Source: Lentzea aerocolonigenes
GTDB lineage: Bacteria > Actinomycetota > Actinomycetes > Mycobacteriales > Pseudonocardiaceae
Direction: 5' to 3'
DNA length: 22,310 nt
NCBI RefSeq assembly: GCF_000955955.1
Contig: NZ_JYJG01000065.1
Coordinates: 1-22,310 of the forward strand
Shown here: in pieces, positions 6,706 to 15,542 of the stretch
Numbering within the stretch: the stretch's first letter is position 1
Layout: each line of letters starts with the position of its first letter
Notes under the pieces: generated by a model
What the model was told of the DNA's origin: nothing
The model's database searches: none
The model's input: the letters and a program-made list of their open reading frames with translations, nothing else
Made by a program: the position numbers and the translations under genes

Positions 6706-8069
6706 ACCTGCTGCCCCGTCCGGTGTCCTATGTGGACGGCGGAAGGCTCTGCGCGTACAAGGGCTGGGAGACGGTTCTCGTCGACGGTCCTGCTGGTGGC
6801 TATCGGCTGCTCTCGTCCGACGACGGTGTGCTGATCGAGGCGCACGACGCCGCCGGTGAGATGAACGCGCTGCAGACGTTGCGGCAACTGCTGGGAGCTC
6901 AGGCTTTCCGGGCGGCGGGGGAGAAGCCCGCCGTCATCCCCGCGTGCGAGATCGTCGACCACCCGCGGTTCGAGTGGCGTGGCGTGATGCTGGACGTGGC
7001 GCGGCACTTCCTGCCCAAGCGGGAGGTGCTGCGGTACGTCGAGCTGCTGTCCGTGCACAAGCTCAACGTCCTGCACCTGCACCTGACCGACGACCAGGGC
7101 TGGCGCTTCGAGTGCAGGCGCTACCCGAAGCTCACCGAGGTCGGGTCGTGGCGGGAGGACTCGCGGTTCGGCGACCGGCGCTCGGCCGGCCTGAAGGGGC
7201 GGCCACACGGCGGTTTCTACACGCAGGACGACCTGCGGGAGATCGTCGAGTACGCCCGGCAGCGGCACATCACGGTGATCCCCGAGATCGACATCCCGGG
7301 CCACTCGCAGGCGGCCATCGCGGCGTATCCGGAACTCGGCGTGCACGGCGGCGGAGTCTGGACGGACTGGGGCGTCAACGAACGCGTGCTGAACACCGAG
7401 GAGTCCACTGCGGACTTCTACCGCAACGTGTTCGACGAGCTGATGGACGTGTTCCCGAGCGAGATCATCGGGCTCGGCGGTGACGAGGCTCCCGGCCACG
7501 ACGGCGAGCTCGTGCGCGCGATCGCCCGGCACATCGTGCGGGGCGGCAGACGGCCGTACGGGTGGGACGAGATCCTGGAGTCCGGCCCGTTGGTGGAGGG
7601 CACGGTCGTCGCGTCGTGGCGCGGAGTCGAAGGCGGCATCACGGCGATGCGTGCCGGCCACGACGTGGTGATGTGCCCTGAGGAGCACGTTTATCTGGAC
7701 TACCGGCAGAGCGAGTCGCTGGACGAGCCGATTCCGGTGGGCACGGTGACGACGCTGGAGGACGTCTACGCGTGGGAGCCGGTACCGGCTGAGCTGACTG
7801 GCGAGGAGCCTGGCCGGCTGCTGGGGGCGCAGGCGAACATCTGGACCGAGCACCTCGACTCGGCCCGGCGGGTGGACTACGCGGCGTTTCCCCGTCTCGC
7901 CGCGTTCGCAGAAGTCGTGTGGTCCCCGCCGGAGAAGGATCCCGGTTTCGTGCGGCGGCTGGCGGAGCACCACCTCCCCAGGCTCGATGCCCTGGGGGTG
8001 GAGTACCGACCCCTCAGCGGTCCCCACCCCTGGCAACGACTACCTGGCGTTCCCGGTTTTCCACGGTGA
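6702..8069 (+). CDS. Cytoplasmic beta-N-acetylhexosaminidase, glycoside hydrolase family 20
   Basis: The product has 455 residues. A short N-terminal GH20b-like domain is followed by the TIM-barrel catalytic domain from about residue 89. Key features are RGVMLDVARHF with the sugar-binding Arg93, LHLHLTDDQGWR (124-135), IPEIDIPGHSQAA, and the catalytic pair Asp261-Glu262 in GGDEAPG. Also visible are Trp288 in YGWDEIL, VYAWEPVP, and GAQANIWTEHL. GH20 enzymes use substrate-assisted catalysis, with the Asp orienting the acetamido group and the Glu as acid/base. There is no signal peptide, so it acts on sugars after import, releasing GlcNAc from chitobiose. The ATGA overlap with the permease gene and the upstream dre support a DasD-like role. 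Confidence 0.92.
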   Translation: MNLLPRPVSYVDGGRLCAYKGWETVLVDGPAGGYRLLSSDDGVLIEAHDAAGEMNALQTLRQLLGAQAFRAAGEKPAVIPACEIVDHPRFEWRGVMLDVARHFLPKREVLRYVELLSVHKLNVLHLHLTDDQGWRFECRRYPKLTEVGSWREDSRFGDRRSAGLKGRPHGGFYTQDDLREIVEYARQRHITVIPEIDIPGHSQAAIAAYPELGVHGGGVWTDWGVNERVLNTEESTADFYRNVFDELMDVFPSEIIGLGGDEAPGHDGELVRAIARHIVRGGRRPYGWDEILESGPLVEGTVVASWRGVEGGITAMRAGHDVVMCPEEHVYLDYRQSESLDEPIPVGTVTTLEDVYAWEPVPAELTGEEPGRLLGAQANIWTEHLDSARRVDYAAFPRLAAFAEVVWSPPEKDPGFVRRLAEHHLPRLDALGVEYRPLSGPHPWQRLPGVPGFPR

Positions 8070-8076
8070 TCACGGC

Positions 8077-8307
8077 TTACACGGCCGCGTCTTCCTCGGG
8101 CATGAGGATCCACGCGGCGACGTAGAGGATGGCGCCGGTGCCGAAGCCCAGCAGCGTCGCGGCGACGAGGATGATCCGCAGGATCGCGGCGTCCACGCCG
8201 ATCATCTTGGCGACACCGCCGCAGACACCGGCGATCATCTTGTCGCTCCGGCTGCGGCGGAGCTTCTTGACCTGGTCAGTGGCGTCGTTGAGAACGTTGT
8301 TCGTCAT
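8077..8307 (-). CDS. PspC-domain small membrane protein
   Basis: The product has 76 residues from ATG 8307. After a polar N-terminus, the PspC signature is complete: RSRSDKMIAGVCGGVAKMIG, then VDAAILRIILVAA and a membrane segment ending LYVAAWILMPEE. PspC-domain proteins are envelope-stress-associated inner membrane proteins. The frame is open further upstream, but the extra residues match nothing in the family. The stop lies 7 bp from the convergent hexosaminidase stop, leaving no room for a separate terminator between them. It follows the VOC gene on the same strand after 84 bp. A role in stress signalling is a family inference. Confidence 0.85.
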   Translation of the reverse strand: MTNNVLNDATDQVKKLRRSRSDKMIAGVCGGVAKMIGVDAAILRIILVAATLLGFGTGAILYVAAWILMPEEDAAV

Positions 8308-8318
8308 GCCACAAGAGT

Positions 8319-8331
8319 CGTCGTTCCGACG
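8319..8331. promoter_or_regulatory. Inverted repeat upstream of the PspC gene
   Basis: CGTCG (8319-8323), a 3-bp spacer and CGACG (8327-8331) form a perfect inverted repeat starting 12 bp upstream of the PspC start. It may be an operator, but short GC-rich repeats are frequent in this genome, so confidence is low. Confidence 0.3.
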
Positions 8332-8391
8332 GCCCCGCACATCGGTGACCACCCGGAACCCGACCCTGATTCGAGGCTCCGGTCCCAGGGT

Positions 8392-8775
8392 TCAGTCGAG
8401 GCAGAACTCGTTGCCCTCGACGTCCTGCATGTTCTGGCACGACTCTTCGACGCCGTCGGCGAGCAGCAACTGCCCGCGCACCGCTCCGAGCGCCTCCAGC
8501 CGCACGCACTCGGCCTCGAGCGCGGCCAGGCGCTCCTCGCCCACCAACCCGGTACCGACGCGCACGTCGAGGTGCACGCGGTTCTTGACGACCTTGTCCT
8601 CGGGCACGCGCTGGAAGAACAGCCGCGGGCCCACGCCTGATGGATCACTGGCGGCGTACCACGAGTCGTCGTACTCCTTCGGTCCGACGTACCCCAGCAC
8701 CTCGCACCAGAACTGCCCGACCCGCACGGGTTCCGCGCAGTCGAACGTGATCTGCACCTGCTTGATCGACCCCAT
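8392..8775 (-). CDS. VOC superfamily (glyoxalase-like domain) protein
   Basis: The product has 127 residues with one vicinal-oxygen-chelate unit: VQITFDCAEPVRVGQFWCEVLGY at the start, ADPSGVGPRLFFQRVPE in the middle, NRVHLDVRVG, and a closing DVEGNEFCLD. This matches the glyoxalase-like family common in actinomycetes. The members are small soluble metal-dependent enzymes or binding proteins, mostly of unknown substrate. Putative metal ligands are the His in HLDV and the Glu in GNEF. ATG 8775 is only 31 bp from the divergent AAA+ gene, and TAGGGT ends six bases before it, so a leaderless transcript is likely. No functional link to the neighbours is evident. Confidence 0.82.
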   Translation of the reverse strand: MGSIKQVQITFDCAEPVRVGQFWCEVLGYVGPKEYDDSWYAASDPSGVGPRLFFQRVPEDKVVKNRVHLDVRVGTGLVGEERLAALEAECVRLEALGAVRGQLLLADGVEESCQNMQDVEGNEFCLD

Positions 8776-8806
8776 GCCCCCACCCTAGAGGCCTACCCTG
8801 AGCAGC
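8776..8806. promoter_or_regulatory. Compact divergent leaderless promoter pair
   Basis: In this 31-bp gap TACCCT (8794-8799) ends seven bases before the plus-strand ATG at 8807. On the minus strand TAGGGT ends six bases before ATG 8775. Both fit TANNNT at the spacing of leaderless actinobacterial genes. Each -35 region would lie inside the opposite gene. Confidence 0.45.
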
Positions 8807-9637
8807 ATGGAGTCCCCTGAGGAACTGGCGTCAGGGCTCGACCGCGCGGGGTACCTGCCGGACGGTGGGATCGCCACGGCGGCGTTCCTCGCGGTCGCGA
8901 TGGGACGGCCGCTGTTCCTCGAAGGCGAACCCGGCACCGGCAAGACCTCACTCGCCTTGGCGCTGGCCAAGACGCTCGGCGTGCCGTTGATCAGGCTCCA
9001 GTGCCACGAGGGCATCGACGCCACGCAGGCGTTGTACGACTGGGACTACCCGCGGCAGCTCATGCACCTGCGGGTCCTCGAAACCCGCGGTGAGGTCGAC
9101 GAGGCTTCCCTCTACACACGACGGTTCCTGCTGGCGCGGCCGTTGCTGCAGGCGTTGGAGAACGCGCCGTGCGTGCTGCTGGTGGACGAGATCGACCGGG
9201 CGGACGACGAGTTCGAGGCGTTCCTGCTCGAGGTGCTGTCGGAGAACGCGGTCAGCATCCCCGAGTTCGGTGAGATCAGGGCCTCGACGCCGCCGCTGAC
9301 CGTGCTGACCTCGAACCGGACCCGCGAGGTGCACGACGCGTTGAAGCGCCGCTGCCTCTACCACTGGCTGGAGCACCCGTCGCTCGAACGGGAGGTCGCG
9401 ATCTTGCGCCGCACCCTGCCCGGCCTGGACGAACGGCTTGCGGTGCAGGTCGCGGAGGCCGTGCAGAAGATGCGTGGTCTTGATCTGCTGAAGCCGCCAG
9501 GTGTCGCCGAGTCGCTGGACTGGGCGCGGGCACTGCAGGCGCTCGGGCGCACCGAACCGGACGTGGCGACGCTCGGCGCGGTGCTGAAGTACCGGGAGGA
9601 CGCGGATCGCGTGATCGGGAGCACAATCGTGGGGTGA
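8807..9637 (+). CDS. MoxR-type AAA+ ATPase (CoxD-like maturation factor)
   Basis: The product has 276 residues. Walker A is GEPGTGKT (40-47), Walker B LLVDEID (124-130), sensor 1 LTSNRTRE (167-174), and a conserved LKRRC follows at 181-185. HEGID and ALYDWDYPRQL are typical of MoxR proteins in molybdenum hydroxylase clusters. In CO dehydrogenase systems CoxD is the AAA+ partner of the VWA protein CoxE and helps build the active-site metal centre; here it likely matures the hydroxylase encoded downstream. It is the first gene of the cluster, has no clear ribosome site and is probably leaderless. It overlaps the next gene by GTGA. Confidence 0.9.
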   Translation: MESPEELASGLDRAGYLPDGGIATAAFLAVAMGRPLFLEGEPGTGKTSLALALAKTLGVPLIRLQCHEGIDATQALYDWDYPRQLMHLRVLETRGEVDEASLYTRRFLLARPLLQALENAPCVLLVDEIDRADDEFEAFLLEVLSENAVSIPEFGEIRASTPPLTVLTSNRTREVHDALKRRCLYHWLEHPSLEREVAILRRTLPGLDERLAVQVAEAVQKMRGLDLLKPPGVAESLDWARALQALGRTEPDVATLGAVLKYREDADRVIGSTIVG

Positions 9638-10608
9638 CGGAAGCCTGCGTGGGGTTCACGCGCGTCCTGCGGGGCGCCGGGCTTCCGTGCGGGCCGGACC
9701 GCGTGCAGGCGTTTCTGCAGGCCACGGCGCACGTCGACCTGTACTGGGCCGGGCGGCTCACGCTCTGCGCCGACCCGGACGACCTCCCGCGTTACGACGC
9801 TGCTTATCGCGCCTACTTCGGCGGCACTCCGCCCCGGCCGCGCGCGACGATCGAGCTCGACTCGGTGACGGTCGGCATCGCGGCTTCCGAGGTGGAAGTG
9901 TTGCGCCACAAGGACATCTCCGAGTTCAACGCGGCACCGCTGATTCAGCAGCTGAAACCGCTTCCGCCACGCAGACGGTCGCGCCGGCTGAAGAAGGCCC
10001 GCCGCGGCCGCATCGACCTGGCCAGGACGGTTCGCGCGATGATCGAGGTAGGCGGCGAGATCGCGCTGCCACGTCATCGCCGCAGAGGTGTGAAGGCACG
10101 CCGTCTGGTGCTGTTGATCGACGTTTCCGGCTCGATGGCCGCGTATTCGGACGCGTTGCTGCGGTTCGCGCACGTCATCGCGCACGCGATGCCCGTCGAG
10201 GTGCGCACGATCGGCACCCGGCTCACCCGCGTGACCCGTCAGCTGCGCGAACGTGATGCCGAACGGGCGTTGCGAGCGGCTGGACGGGCCATCCCGGACT
10301 ACGAAGGCGGCACGCGGCTCGGCGAGGCGCTGCGGCGGTTCAACCAGCAGTGGCGGCAACGGGGTGCGGTGGTCGTGTTGTTCAGCGACGGCTGGGAACG
10401 TGGTGACCCGACCCTGCTGGCGAACGAGATGGCGAGGCTGAGACGGGTGAGCCACAAGGTCATCTGGGCCAACCCGCACGCGGGCAAGGCAGGCTACCGA
10501 CCGGTTCAGCGAGGTGTGGTGGCGGCGCTCCCGCACGTCGACAGGATGGTCGCCGGCCACAGCGTGCACGCGCTGGAGGAACTGCTGAAGGAAGTGCGCC
10601 ATGCGTGA
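9634..10608 (+). CDS. VWA-domain CoxE-like protein
   Basis: The product has 324 residues. The C-terminal half is a von Willebrand A domain with the MIDAS motif DVSGSM (Asp163, Ser165, Ser167), the downstream Thr in YEGGTRLGEAL and the Asp in LFSDGWERGD. The N-terminal half is helical with a very basic linker (PPRRRSRRLKKARRGR). CoxE proteins pair with CoxD-type AAA+ ATPases as a metal-dependent remodelling complex. GTG 9634 overlaps the ATPase stop as GTGA, so the two are co-translated. An intact MIDAS suggests functional metal-dependent binding to a partner. No signal peptide is present, so it acts in the cytoplasm. Confidence 0.88.
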   Translation: MTEACVGFTRVLRGAGLPCGPDRVQAFLQATAHVDLYWAGRLTLCADPDDLPRYDAAYRAYFGGTPPRPRATIELDSVTVGIAASEVEVLRHKDISEFNAAPLIQQLKPLPPRRRSRRLKKARRGRIDLARTVRAMIEVGGEIALPRHRRRGVKARRLVLLIDVSGSMAAYSDALLRFAHVIAHAMPVEVRTIGTRLTRVTRQLRERDAERALRAAGRAIPDYEGGTRLGEALRRFNQQWRQRGAVVVLFSDGWERGDPTLLANEMARLRRVSHKVIWANPHAGKAGYRPVQRGVVAALPHVDRMVAGHSVHALEELLKEVRHA

Positions 10609-11692
10609 TGTCCTGTACGACCTCGCGGACCGGGTGGCGAACGGCGAGACGGTCGGTGTCGGCACAGTGGTCGCGACCTTCAGTTCGGCACCGCGGCCGG
10701 CGGGTGCGGCGATGCTGGTGACGCAGGACGGCGAGGCGGTCGGCAGCGTGTCCGGCGGGTGCGTCGAGGGTGCCGTCTACGACCTGGCGCAGTCCACCGG
10801 CGACCCGGTGCTGCAGCGGTACGGGGTGAGCGACGACGACGCGTTCGCGGTGGGGCTGACCTGCGGCGGAATCATCGACATCTACGTGGAGAAGATCAGC
10901 TCCGAGACGTTTCCGCAGCTCGGTGAGGTGGTCGAGACGGTCAGGGCCGAGCAACCCGTGGCCGTAGTGACCGTGATCGAGCACCCGGACGGGATCGGCC
11001 GGCGCATGGTGATCTGGCCGGACCGGCGATCGGGCAGCCTCGGGTCTGCTCGCATCGACGACGCCGTCACGGACGACGCGCGCGGCTTGCTGGCGTCCGG
11101 GCGCAGTGGCGTGCTGCAGTACGGGCCGGACGGTCAGCGGCGTGGCGAGGGCATGAGCGTGTTCGTGAACTCGTTCGAGCCGCCGCCGCGCATGCTGGTG
11201 TTCGGAGCGATCGACTTCGCTGCCGCGATGGCTCGTCTTGGTGCGTTCCTCGGCTACCGCGTGACCGTCTGCGATGCCCGGCCGGTGTTCGCGACGCGCA
11301 GCCGTTTTCCCGAGGCGGACGAGGTTGTCGTGGCGTGGCCGCACAAGTACCTCGAAGGCGAGGCGTCCAAGCTCGACGAACGCACGGTGATCGCCGTCCT
11401 CACGCACGATCCGAAGTTCGACGTGCCGTTGCTGGAAGTCGCGTTGCGACTCAAGGTCGGCTACGTCGGCGCGATGGGATCCCGTCGTACGCACGAAGAT
11501 CGGCTACAACGGTTGCGGGAAGCGGGTTTGACCGAGAGCGAGCTGGAGGCTTTGGCCTCGCCGATCGGCCTGGATCTGGGTGCCAGGACACCGGAGGAGA
11601 CCGCGGTGTCGATCGCCGCCGAGATCATTTCCTTGCGGTGGAAGGGATCTGGCCGGCGTTTGGTCGATCTTGGTGAACCGATCCACCACTGA
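10601..11692 (+). CDS. XdhC/CoxF-family molybdenum cofactor maturation protein
   Basis: The product has 363 residues. The N-terminal XdhC domain shows SSAPRPAGAAMLV, GSVSGGCVEGAVY (Cys57) and LTCGGIIDIYVE (Cys89). The C-terminal Rossmann-like domain shows LVFGAIDFAAAMARLGAF, VTVCDARPVFA, VLTHDPKFD and YVGAMGSRRTHEDR. XdhC binds molybdenum cofactor and assists sulfuration and insertion into xanthine-dehydrogenase-type enzymes, so the encoded hydroxylase probably needs a sulfurated or MCD-type cofactor. ATG 10601 overlaps the VWA gene end by 8 bp. An 81-bp gap follows before the structural subunits. Confidence 0.88.
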   Translation: MRDVLYDLADRVANGETVGVGTVVATFSSAPRPAGAAMLVTQDGEAVGSVSGGCVEGAVYDLAQSTGDPVLQRYGVSDDDAFAVGLTCGGIIDIYVEKISSETFPQLGEVVETVRAEQPVAVVTVIEHPDGIGRRMVIWPDRRSGSLGSARIDDAVTDDARGLLASGRSGVLQYGPDGQRRGEGMSVFVNSFEPPPRMLVFGAIDFAAAMARLGAFLGYRVTVCDARPVFATRSRFPEADEVVVAWPHKYLEGEASKLDERTVIAVLTHDPKFDVPLLEVALRLKVGYVGAMGSRRTHEDRLQRLREAGLTESELEALASPIGLDLGARTPEETAVSIAAEIISLRWKGSGRRLVDLGEPIHH

Positions 11693-11693
11693 T

Positions 11694-11743
11694 CGGGTTG
11701 TTGAACCCGCAGACAGGGAGGAGGCTGAGGTGACCCTCGTCAC
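11694..11743 (+). promoter_or_regulatory. Leader between maturation and structural genes, with two small hairpins
   Basis: CGGGTT/AACCCG (11694-11699 and 11704-11709, 4-base loop) begins one base after the XdhC stop. GTGAC/GTCAC (11730-11734 and 11739-11743) follows. Between them lies AGGAGG (11719-11724). No good -10/-35 pair was seen, so this looks more like an intra-operon control region than a promoter. Confidence 0.35.
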
Positions 11744-11804
11744 TAGAAGCCCACCACCCCTGGGAGGGTTTTCATGCACATCTCGGTCAACGTCGACGGA
11801 GTGA
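11730..11804 (+). CDS. Possible 24-codon leader ORF overlapping coxS
   Basis: A GTG at 11730 lies five bases after a perfect AGGAGG. It opens a 24-codon frame ([14 protein letters not shown]...) that stops at 11804, overlapping the 2Fe-2S subunit gene by 31 bp in another frame. The second codon block falls in the GTGAC/GTCAC hairpin and a PPP run follows, which can stall ribosomes. It resembles no known protein. The overlap could couple its translation to coxS. It may equally be a chance frame. Confidence 0.25.
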   Translation: MTLVTRSPPPLGGFSCTSRSTSTE

Positions 11805-12307
11805 CGTACGCCGACGAGGTCGAACCCCGCCTCCTGCTCGTCCACTACCTGCGGGAGCGTCTGGGCAAGACCGGCACCGTCATCGGCTGCGACACCGGCA
11901 ACTGCGGGGCCTGCACGGTGCACCTCGACGGCCACAGCGTGAAGTCGTGCCAGATGTTCGCGGTCCAGGCGAACGGGCACGAGGTCACCACGATCGAAGG
12001 TCTCGCCCGCGACGGCAAGCTGCACCCGGTGCAGGAGGCGTTCCGCAGCAACCACGCGCTGCAGTGCGGTTTCTGCACGCCCGGCATGATCATGCAGGCG
12101 ATCGACCTGCTCGCCGACGAGTCGGATCCCGACGACGAGACCGTGCGGAAAGGCCTGGAGGGCAACCTCTGCCGCTGCACGGGCTACCAGAACATCGTCC
12201 GCGCGGTGCAGGACGCCGCCCAGCGGATGAAGCCGGGCGCCGGTCCGAAGATCGAGCAGCACAGCGATGAGCACGTCGGTTCGAGGCAACCGGTAGGTGG
12301 CGAATGA
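11774..12307 (+). CDS. Molybdenum hydroxylase small subunit, two [2Fe-2S] clusters (CoxS-like)
   Basis: The product has 177 residues. A plant-type ferredoxin fold carries Cys39, Cys44, Cys47 and Cys59 ([16 protein letters not shown] then SC). The four-helix domain carries Cys98, Cys101, Cys133 and Cys135 ([10 protein letters not shown] then [11 protein letters not shown]). All eight ligands are present, so electrons can pass from the molybdenum site to FAD. The start is supported by GGGAGGG with a 5-base spacer before ATG 11774. The C-terminal 20 residues are polar and disordered-looking. The ATGA overlap with the large subunit gene supports fixed stoichiometry. Normal length for the family. 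Confidence 0.94.
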   Translation: MHISVNVDGVTYADEVEPRLLLVHYLRERLGKTGTVIGCDTGNCGACTVHLDGHSVKSCQMFAVQANGHEVTTIEGLARDGKLHPVQEAFRSNHALQCGFCTPGMIMQAIDLLADESDPDDETVRKGLEGNLCRCTGYQNIVRAVQDAAQRMKPGAGPKIEQHSDEHVGSRQPVGGE

Positions 12308-14727
12308 CCGCCACCGCCGAGCCGGAAGTGGGCAAAGCCCGGCTCCGCAAGGAAGACGCGCGTCTGATCACCGGTCAGACCAAGTGGACCGACAACCTCC
12401 AGCTCACGGGCATGCTGCACATGGCGGTGCTGCGCAGTCCCGTCGCACACGCCCGCATTCGCAGCATCGACTGCAGCCGCGCGACCGCGATGCCCGGCGT
12501 GGCGATCGTCCTGACCGGTGAGGACTTGGCTGCCGAGCAGGGTTCTCTGCCTTGCGCGTGGCCGATCACCGAGGACATGTTGGCTCCGGCCGCACCCGCG
12601 CTGGCCGTGGACCAGGTCAACTTCGCCGGCGAGGCCGTTGCGCTGGTGATCGCCGACAACGCGTATCGCGCGGCGGACGCGCTGGCCGCGATCGACGTCG
12701 ACTACGACGAGCTGCCGGTCGTGCTCGACCTGGAAGAAGCCCTTCAGGACAACGATCTCGTGCATCCGGACCTCGGCACGAACAAGTCCGCGACCTGGAT
12801 CTTCGACTCGGCGGAGGCGGGCAGCGGCACGAACGTCGAGGACGAGATCGCGTCGGCGGAAGTGGTGCTGGAGCGGACGTTCCGGCAGCAGCGGCTGATC
12901 CCGTCCTTCATGGAACCGCGTTCGGTCGTCGTGGACCCGAGCGCCGACATGTTCACCATCTGGTCCGCCACGCAGATCCCGCACATCCTGCGGTGGATGT
13001 TGGCGGCCGTCTCCGGCATCGCCGAGCACCGGATCCGCGTGATCGCACCGGACGTCGGCGGCGGGTTCGGCGGCAAGCTCCAGGTCACGCCGGAAGAGCT
13101 GCTGTGCCTGCTGGTGGCACGGCGGATGGGCCGCCCGGTGAAGTGGACCGAGTCGCGCACCGAGTCGATGCTGTCCGGGCACCACGGCCGCGACCAGATC
13201 CAGAAGATCACGCTGTCCGCCCGCCGCGACGGCATGGTGACCGGGCTGAAGGTCGAGCTGCTCGCCGACATGGGCGCGTACCTGCGGCTGGTCACGCCGG
13301 GCATCCCGATCCTCGGCGCGTTCATGTTCAACGCGATCTACAAGTTCGCGGCCTACCGGTTCGTGTGCACCAACGTGTTCACGAACAAGGTGCCCACGGA
13401 CGCGTATCGCGGTGCCGGGCGCCCCGAGGCCACGTTCGCGATCGAGCGGATGATGGACGAGCTCGCGGTCGAGCTGGGCCGGGACCCGATGGAGCTGCGG
13501 CAGCAGAACTGGATCAAGCACGACGAGTTCCCGTTCAGCACGGTCGCCGGGCTCACCTACGACTCCGGCAACTACGAGGCCGCGACGGACCGGGCGATGG
13601 AGCTGTTCGACTACTCGGCGCTGCGCGAGGAGCAGGCCCGTCGTCGTTCTTCCCGGGATCCTGTGCAGGTCGGGATCGGAATCTCCACCTACACCGAGAT
13701 GTGCGGGCTGGCGCCGTCCCGCGTGCTGGGTGCTTTGCGTTATGCCGCAGGTGGTTGGGAGAGCGCGTCGATTCGCATGCTGCCCACCGGCAAGGTCGAG
13801 GTGATCACCGGAACCTCGCCGCACGGCCAGGGCCACGAGACGGTGTGGTCGCAGATCGTCGCCGACCGGCTGGGTGTGCCGTTCGAGGACGTCGAGGTGC
13901 TGCACGGCGACACGGCGTCGTCACATCGCGGCATGGACTCGTACGGGTCACGGTCTTTGGCTGTCGGCGGCACGGCTCTGGTGCACGCGGCGGACAAGGT
14001 GCTCGCCAAGGCACGGCGGCTCGCCGCGCACATGATGGAGTGCGACGAGGCGGACGTGGAGTTCGCGACCGGGTCGTTCTCCGTTCGTGGCACCTCGACG
14101 GTTCGTTCGCTGGGTGACGTCGTGCTGGCCGCGCACGTGGCGCACGATCTGCCAGAGGGCATGGAACCCGGGCTGGACGCCGACGCCACGTTCGACCCCG
14201 ACAACTTCTCGTTCCCGCACGGAACTCATTTGTGCGCAACGGAAGTCGACACGCAGACCGGCATGGTCCGCATCCGCTCTTACGTGGCGGTGGACGATGT
14301 CGGAACGGTCGTGAACCCGTTGATCGTCGACGGTCAGGTGCATGGCGGACTGGCGCAGGGCATCGCGCAGGCGTTGTACGAAGAGGCGATCCACGACGAG
14401 ACGGGCACGCTGACGACGGCCACGTTCGCGGACTACCTGGTGCCTTCCGCGGCGGACCTGCCGGCGTTCATGACGGCTCGGACCGCTACTCCGGCGACGT
14501 CGAACCCGTTGGGAGTCAAGGGTGTCGGAGAAGCCGGCACGATCGCCTCGACGCCGGCGGTGGTGAACAGCGTGCTGGATGCCGTGCGGCACCTGGGTGT
14601 TCGCGACATCGAGATGCCGTTGTCGCCTGAACGCGTGTGGACCGCGTTGCGAGGTGGCGCGGCGGAGGCGTCGACGCCCGCCGCGGGTGGGCTCGGCTCC
14701 ATCGACTCTCAGGGAGGTCAGTCGTGA
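12304..14727 (+). CDS. Molybdenum hydroxylase large subunit, form II CODH-like (AYRGAGR)
   Basis: The product has 807 residues and is of normal full length. It opens with [22 protein letters not shown]. Cofactor motifs are GGGFGGK near residue 257, AYRGAGR (367-373), SPHGQGHET, and GVGEAGT with the catalytic base Glu743. True aerobic CO dehydrogenase (form I) has AYxCSFR with the Cys that holds copper. AYRGAGR is the form II signature, found in enzymes related to CODH whose physiological substrates are mostly unknown. The enzyme probably oxidises an aldehyde, heterocycle or similar compound with water as oxygen donor. It is co-translated with the small and medium subunits. Confidence 0.93.
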   Translation: MTATAEPEVGKARLRKEDARLITGQTKWTDNLQLTGMLHMAVLRSPVAHARIRSIDCSRATAMPGVAIVLTGEDLAAEQGSLPCAWPITEDMLAPAAPALAVDQVNFAGEAVALVIADNAYRAADALAAIDVDYDELPVVLDLEEALQDNDLVHPDLGTNKSATWIFDSAEAGSGTNVEDEIASAEVVLERTFRQQRLIPSFMEPRSVVVDPSADMFTIWSATQIPHILRWMLAAVSGIAEHRIRVIAPDVGGGFGGKLQVTPEELLCLLVARRMGRPVKWTESRTESMLSGHHGRDQIQKITLSARRDGMVTGLKVELLADMGAYLRLVTPGIPILGAFMFNAIYKFAAYRFVCTNVFTNKVPTDAYRGAGRPEATFAIERMMDELAVELGRDPMELRQQNWIKHDEFPFSTVAGLTYDSGNYEAATDRAMELFDYSALREEQARRRSSRDPVQVGIGISTYTEMCGLAPSRVLGALRYAAGGWESASIRMLPTGKVEVITGTSPHGQGHETVWSQIVADRLGVPFEDVEVLHGDTASSHRGMDSYGSRSLAVGGTALVHAADKVLAKARRLAAHMMECDEADVEFATGSFSVRGTSTVRSLGDVVLAAHVAHDLPEGMEPGLDADATFDPDNFSFPHGTHLCATEVDTQTGMVRIRSYVAVDDVGTVVNPLIVDGQVHGGLAQGIAQALYEEAIHDETGTLTTATFADYLVPSAADLPAFMTARTATPATSNPLGVKGVGEAGTIASTPAVVNSVLDAVRHLGVRDIEMPLSPERVWTALRGGAAEASTPAAGGLGSIDSQGGQS

Positions 14728-15542
14728 TCCCGGCGGAGTTCAGGTACCTGTGTCCGTCCACTGTGGATGAAGCAGTGCGGATGCTCGTCGAGGAGGGCGA
14801 GGACGCCAAGGTCATCGCGGGCGGGCAGTCGCTCGTGCCGGTGCTGCGCATGCGGCTGGCGGCGCCGACGGCGTTGATCGACATCGGCGGGCTGACCGAG
14901 CTGACGGGCGTGCGAGACGACGGCGACTCGTTGCTCATCGGTGCGATGACCACGCACTACGAGGTGCAGCGCGACCACCTGATCCACGACCACGCGTTGC
15001 TGTTGAAGCTGGTCACGGACACCGTGGCTGATCCGCAGGTCCGGCACCGCGGCACGTTCGGCGGATCGCTGTGCCACGCGGATCCGGCCGGCGACCTGCT
15101 GGCTCCTGCGCTGGCTCTGGACGCGGTGATGATCATCGCCGGTCCTGGTGGCCGTCGTGAGGTGCCCGCGTCGGAGTTCTTCGTCGGCTACTTCGAGACG
15201 GCGCTGGCTCCTGACGAGATCCTGATCGATGTCAGGGTGCCGAAATACACTGGTTGGGGAGCGCACTACGAGAAGCTCAACCGGGTCGCGCAGGCGTGGT
15301 CGATCGTCGCGGTCGCGGCGGCGGTGCAGATCAGTGGCGGCACGATCGCCGCTGCTCGGGTCGGTCTCACGAATGTGGGGTCGGGCCCGGTGCGGGCGGT
15401 GGACGTCGAGTCCGCGCTCGTGGGGCAGCCCGTGTCGGCGATCTCCGACGCTGCTCTGCTGGCGTCGTCCGGTGACGGCTACAAGGACAACCTGGCTCGG
15501 GTGCTGACCGACCGCGCGCTGACGGCGGCGGTAGCGGGATGA
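14724..15542 (+). CDS. Molybdenum hydroxylase medium subunit, FAD-binding (CoxM-like)
   Basis: The product has 272 residues from GTG 14724, which overlaps the large-subunit stop and follows GGGAGGT. FAD-binding motifs are AGGQS (32-36) and TFGGS (111-115), with HADPAGDL after the second; these fit the CoxM / xanthine dehydrogenase FAD subunit. The C-terminal CO_deh_flav_C-like domain runs from about residue 175 (YEKLNRVAQAWSIVAVAAAV, RVGLTNVGSGPVRA). It takes electrons from the 2Fe-2S subunit and passes them to quinone or another acceptor. An ATGA overlap links it to the next gene. The frame extends upstream inside the large-subunit gene, but that extension matches nothing. Confidence 0.93.
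   Translation: MIPAEFRYLCPSTVDEAVRMLVEEGEDAKVIAGGQSLVPVLRMRLAAPTALIDIGGLTELTGVRDDGDSLLIGAMTTHYEVQRDHLIHDHALLLKLVTDTVADPQVRHRGTFGGSLCHADPAGDLLAPALALDAVMIIAGPGGRREVPASEFFVGYFETALAPDEILIDVRVPKYTGWGAHYEKLNRVAQAWSIVAVAAAVQISGGTIAAARVGLTNVGSGPVRAVDVESALVGQPVSAISDAALLASSGDGYKDNLARVLTDRALTAAVAG

Noticed and set aside
7482..7565. GH20 active-site loop seemed shortened between the catalytic Asp-Glu and the GWDE tryptophan
   Set aside because: The 26-residue distance is close to the roughly 30 residues I recall for Streptomyces plicatus hexosaminidase, so this is normal variation.
6060..8036. Very long antisense open frame opposite the permease and hexosaminidase genes (similar ones at 446-1525, 3792-5000 and 12184-13905)
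   Set aside because: Such frames are a by-product of GC-rich third positions. Their products are low-complexity and Arg/His/Gln-rich, and the opposite strand encodes clear protein families.
12304..14727. Aerobic carbon monoxide dehydrogenase (form I CoxL)
   Set aside because: The active-site loop reads AYRGAGR without the copper-binding Cys of form I, so CO oxidation should not be assumed.
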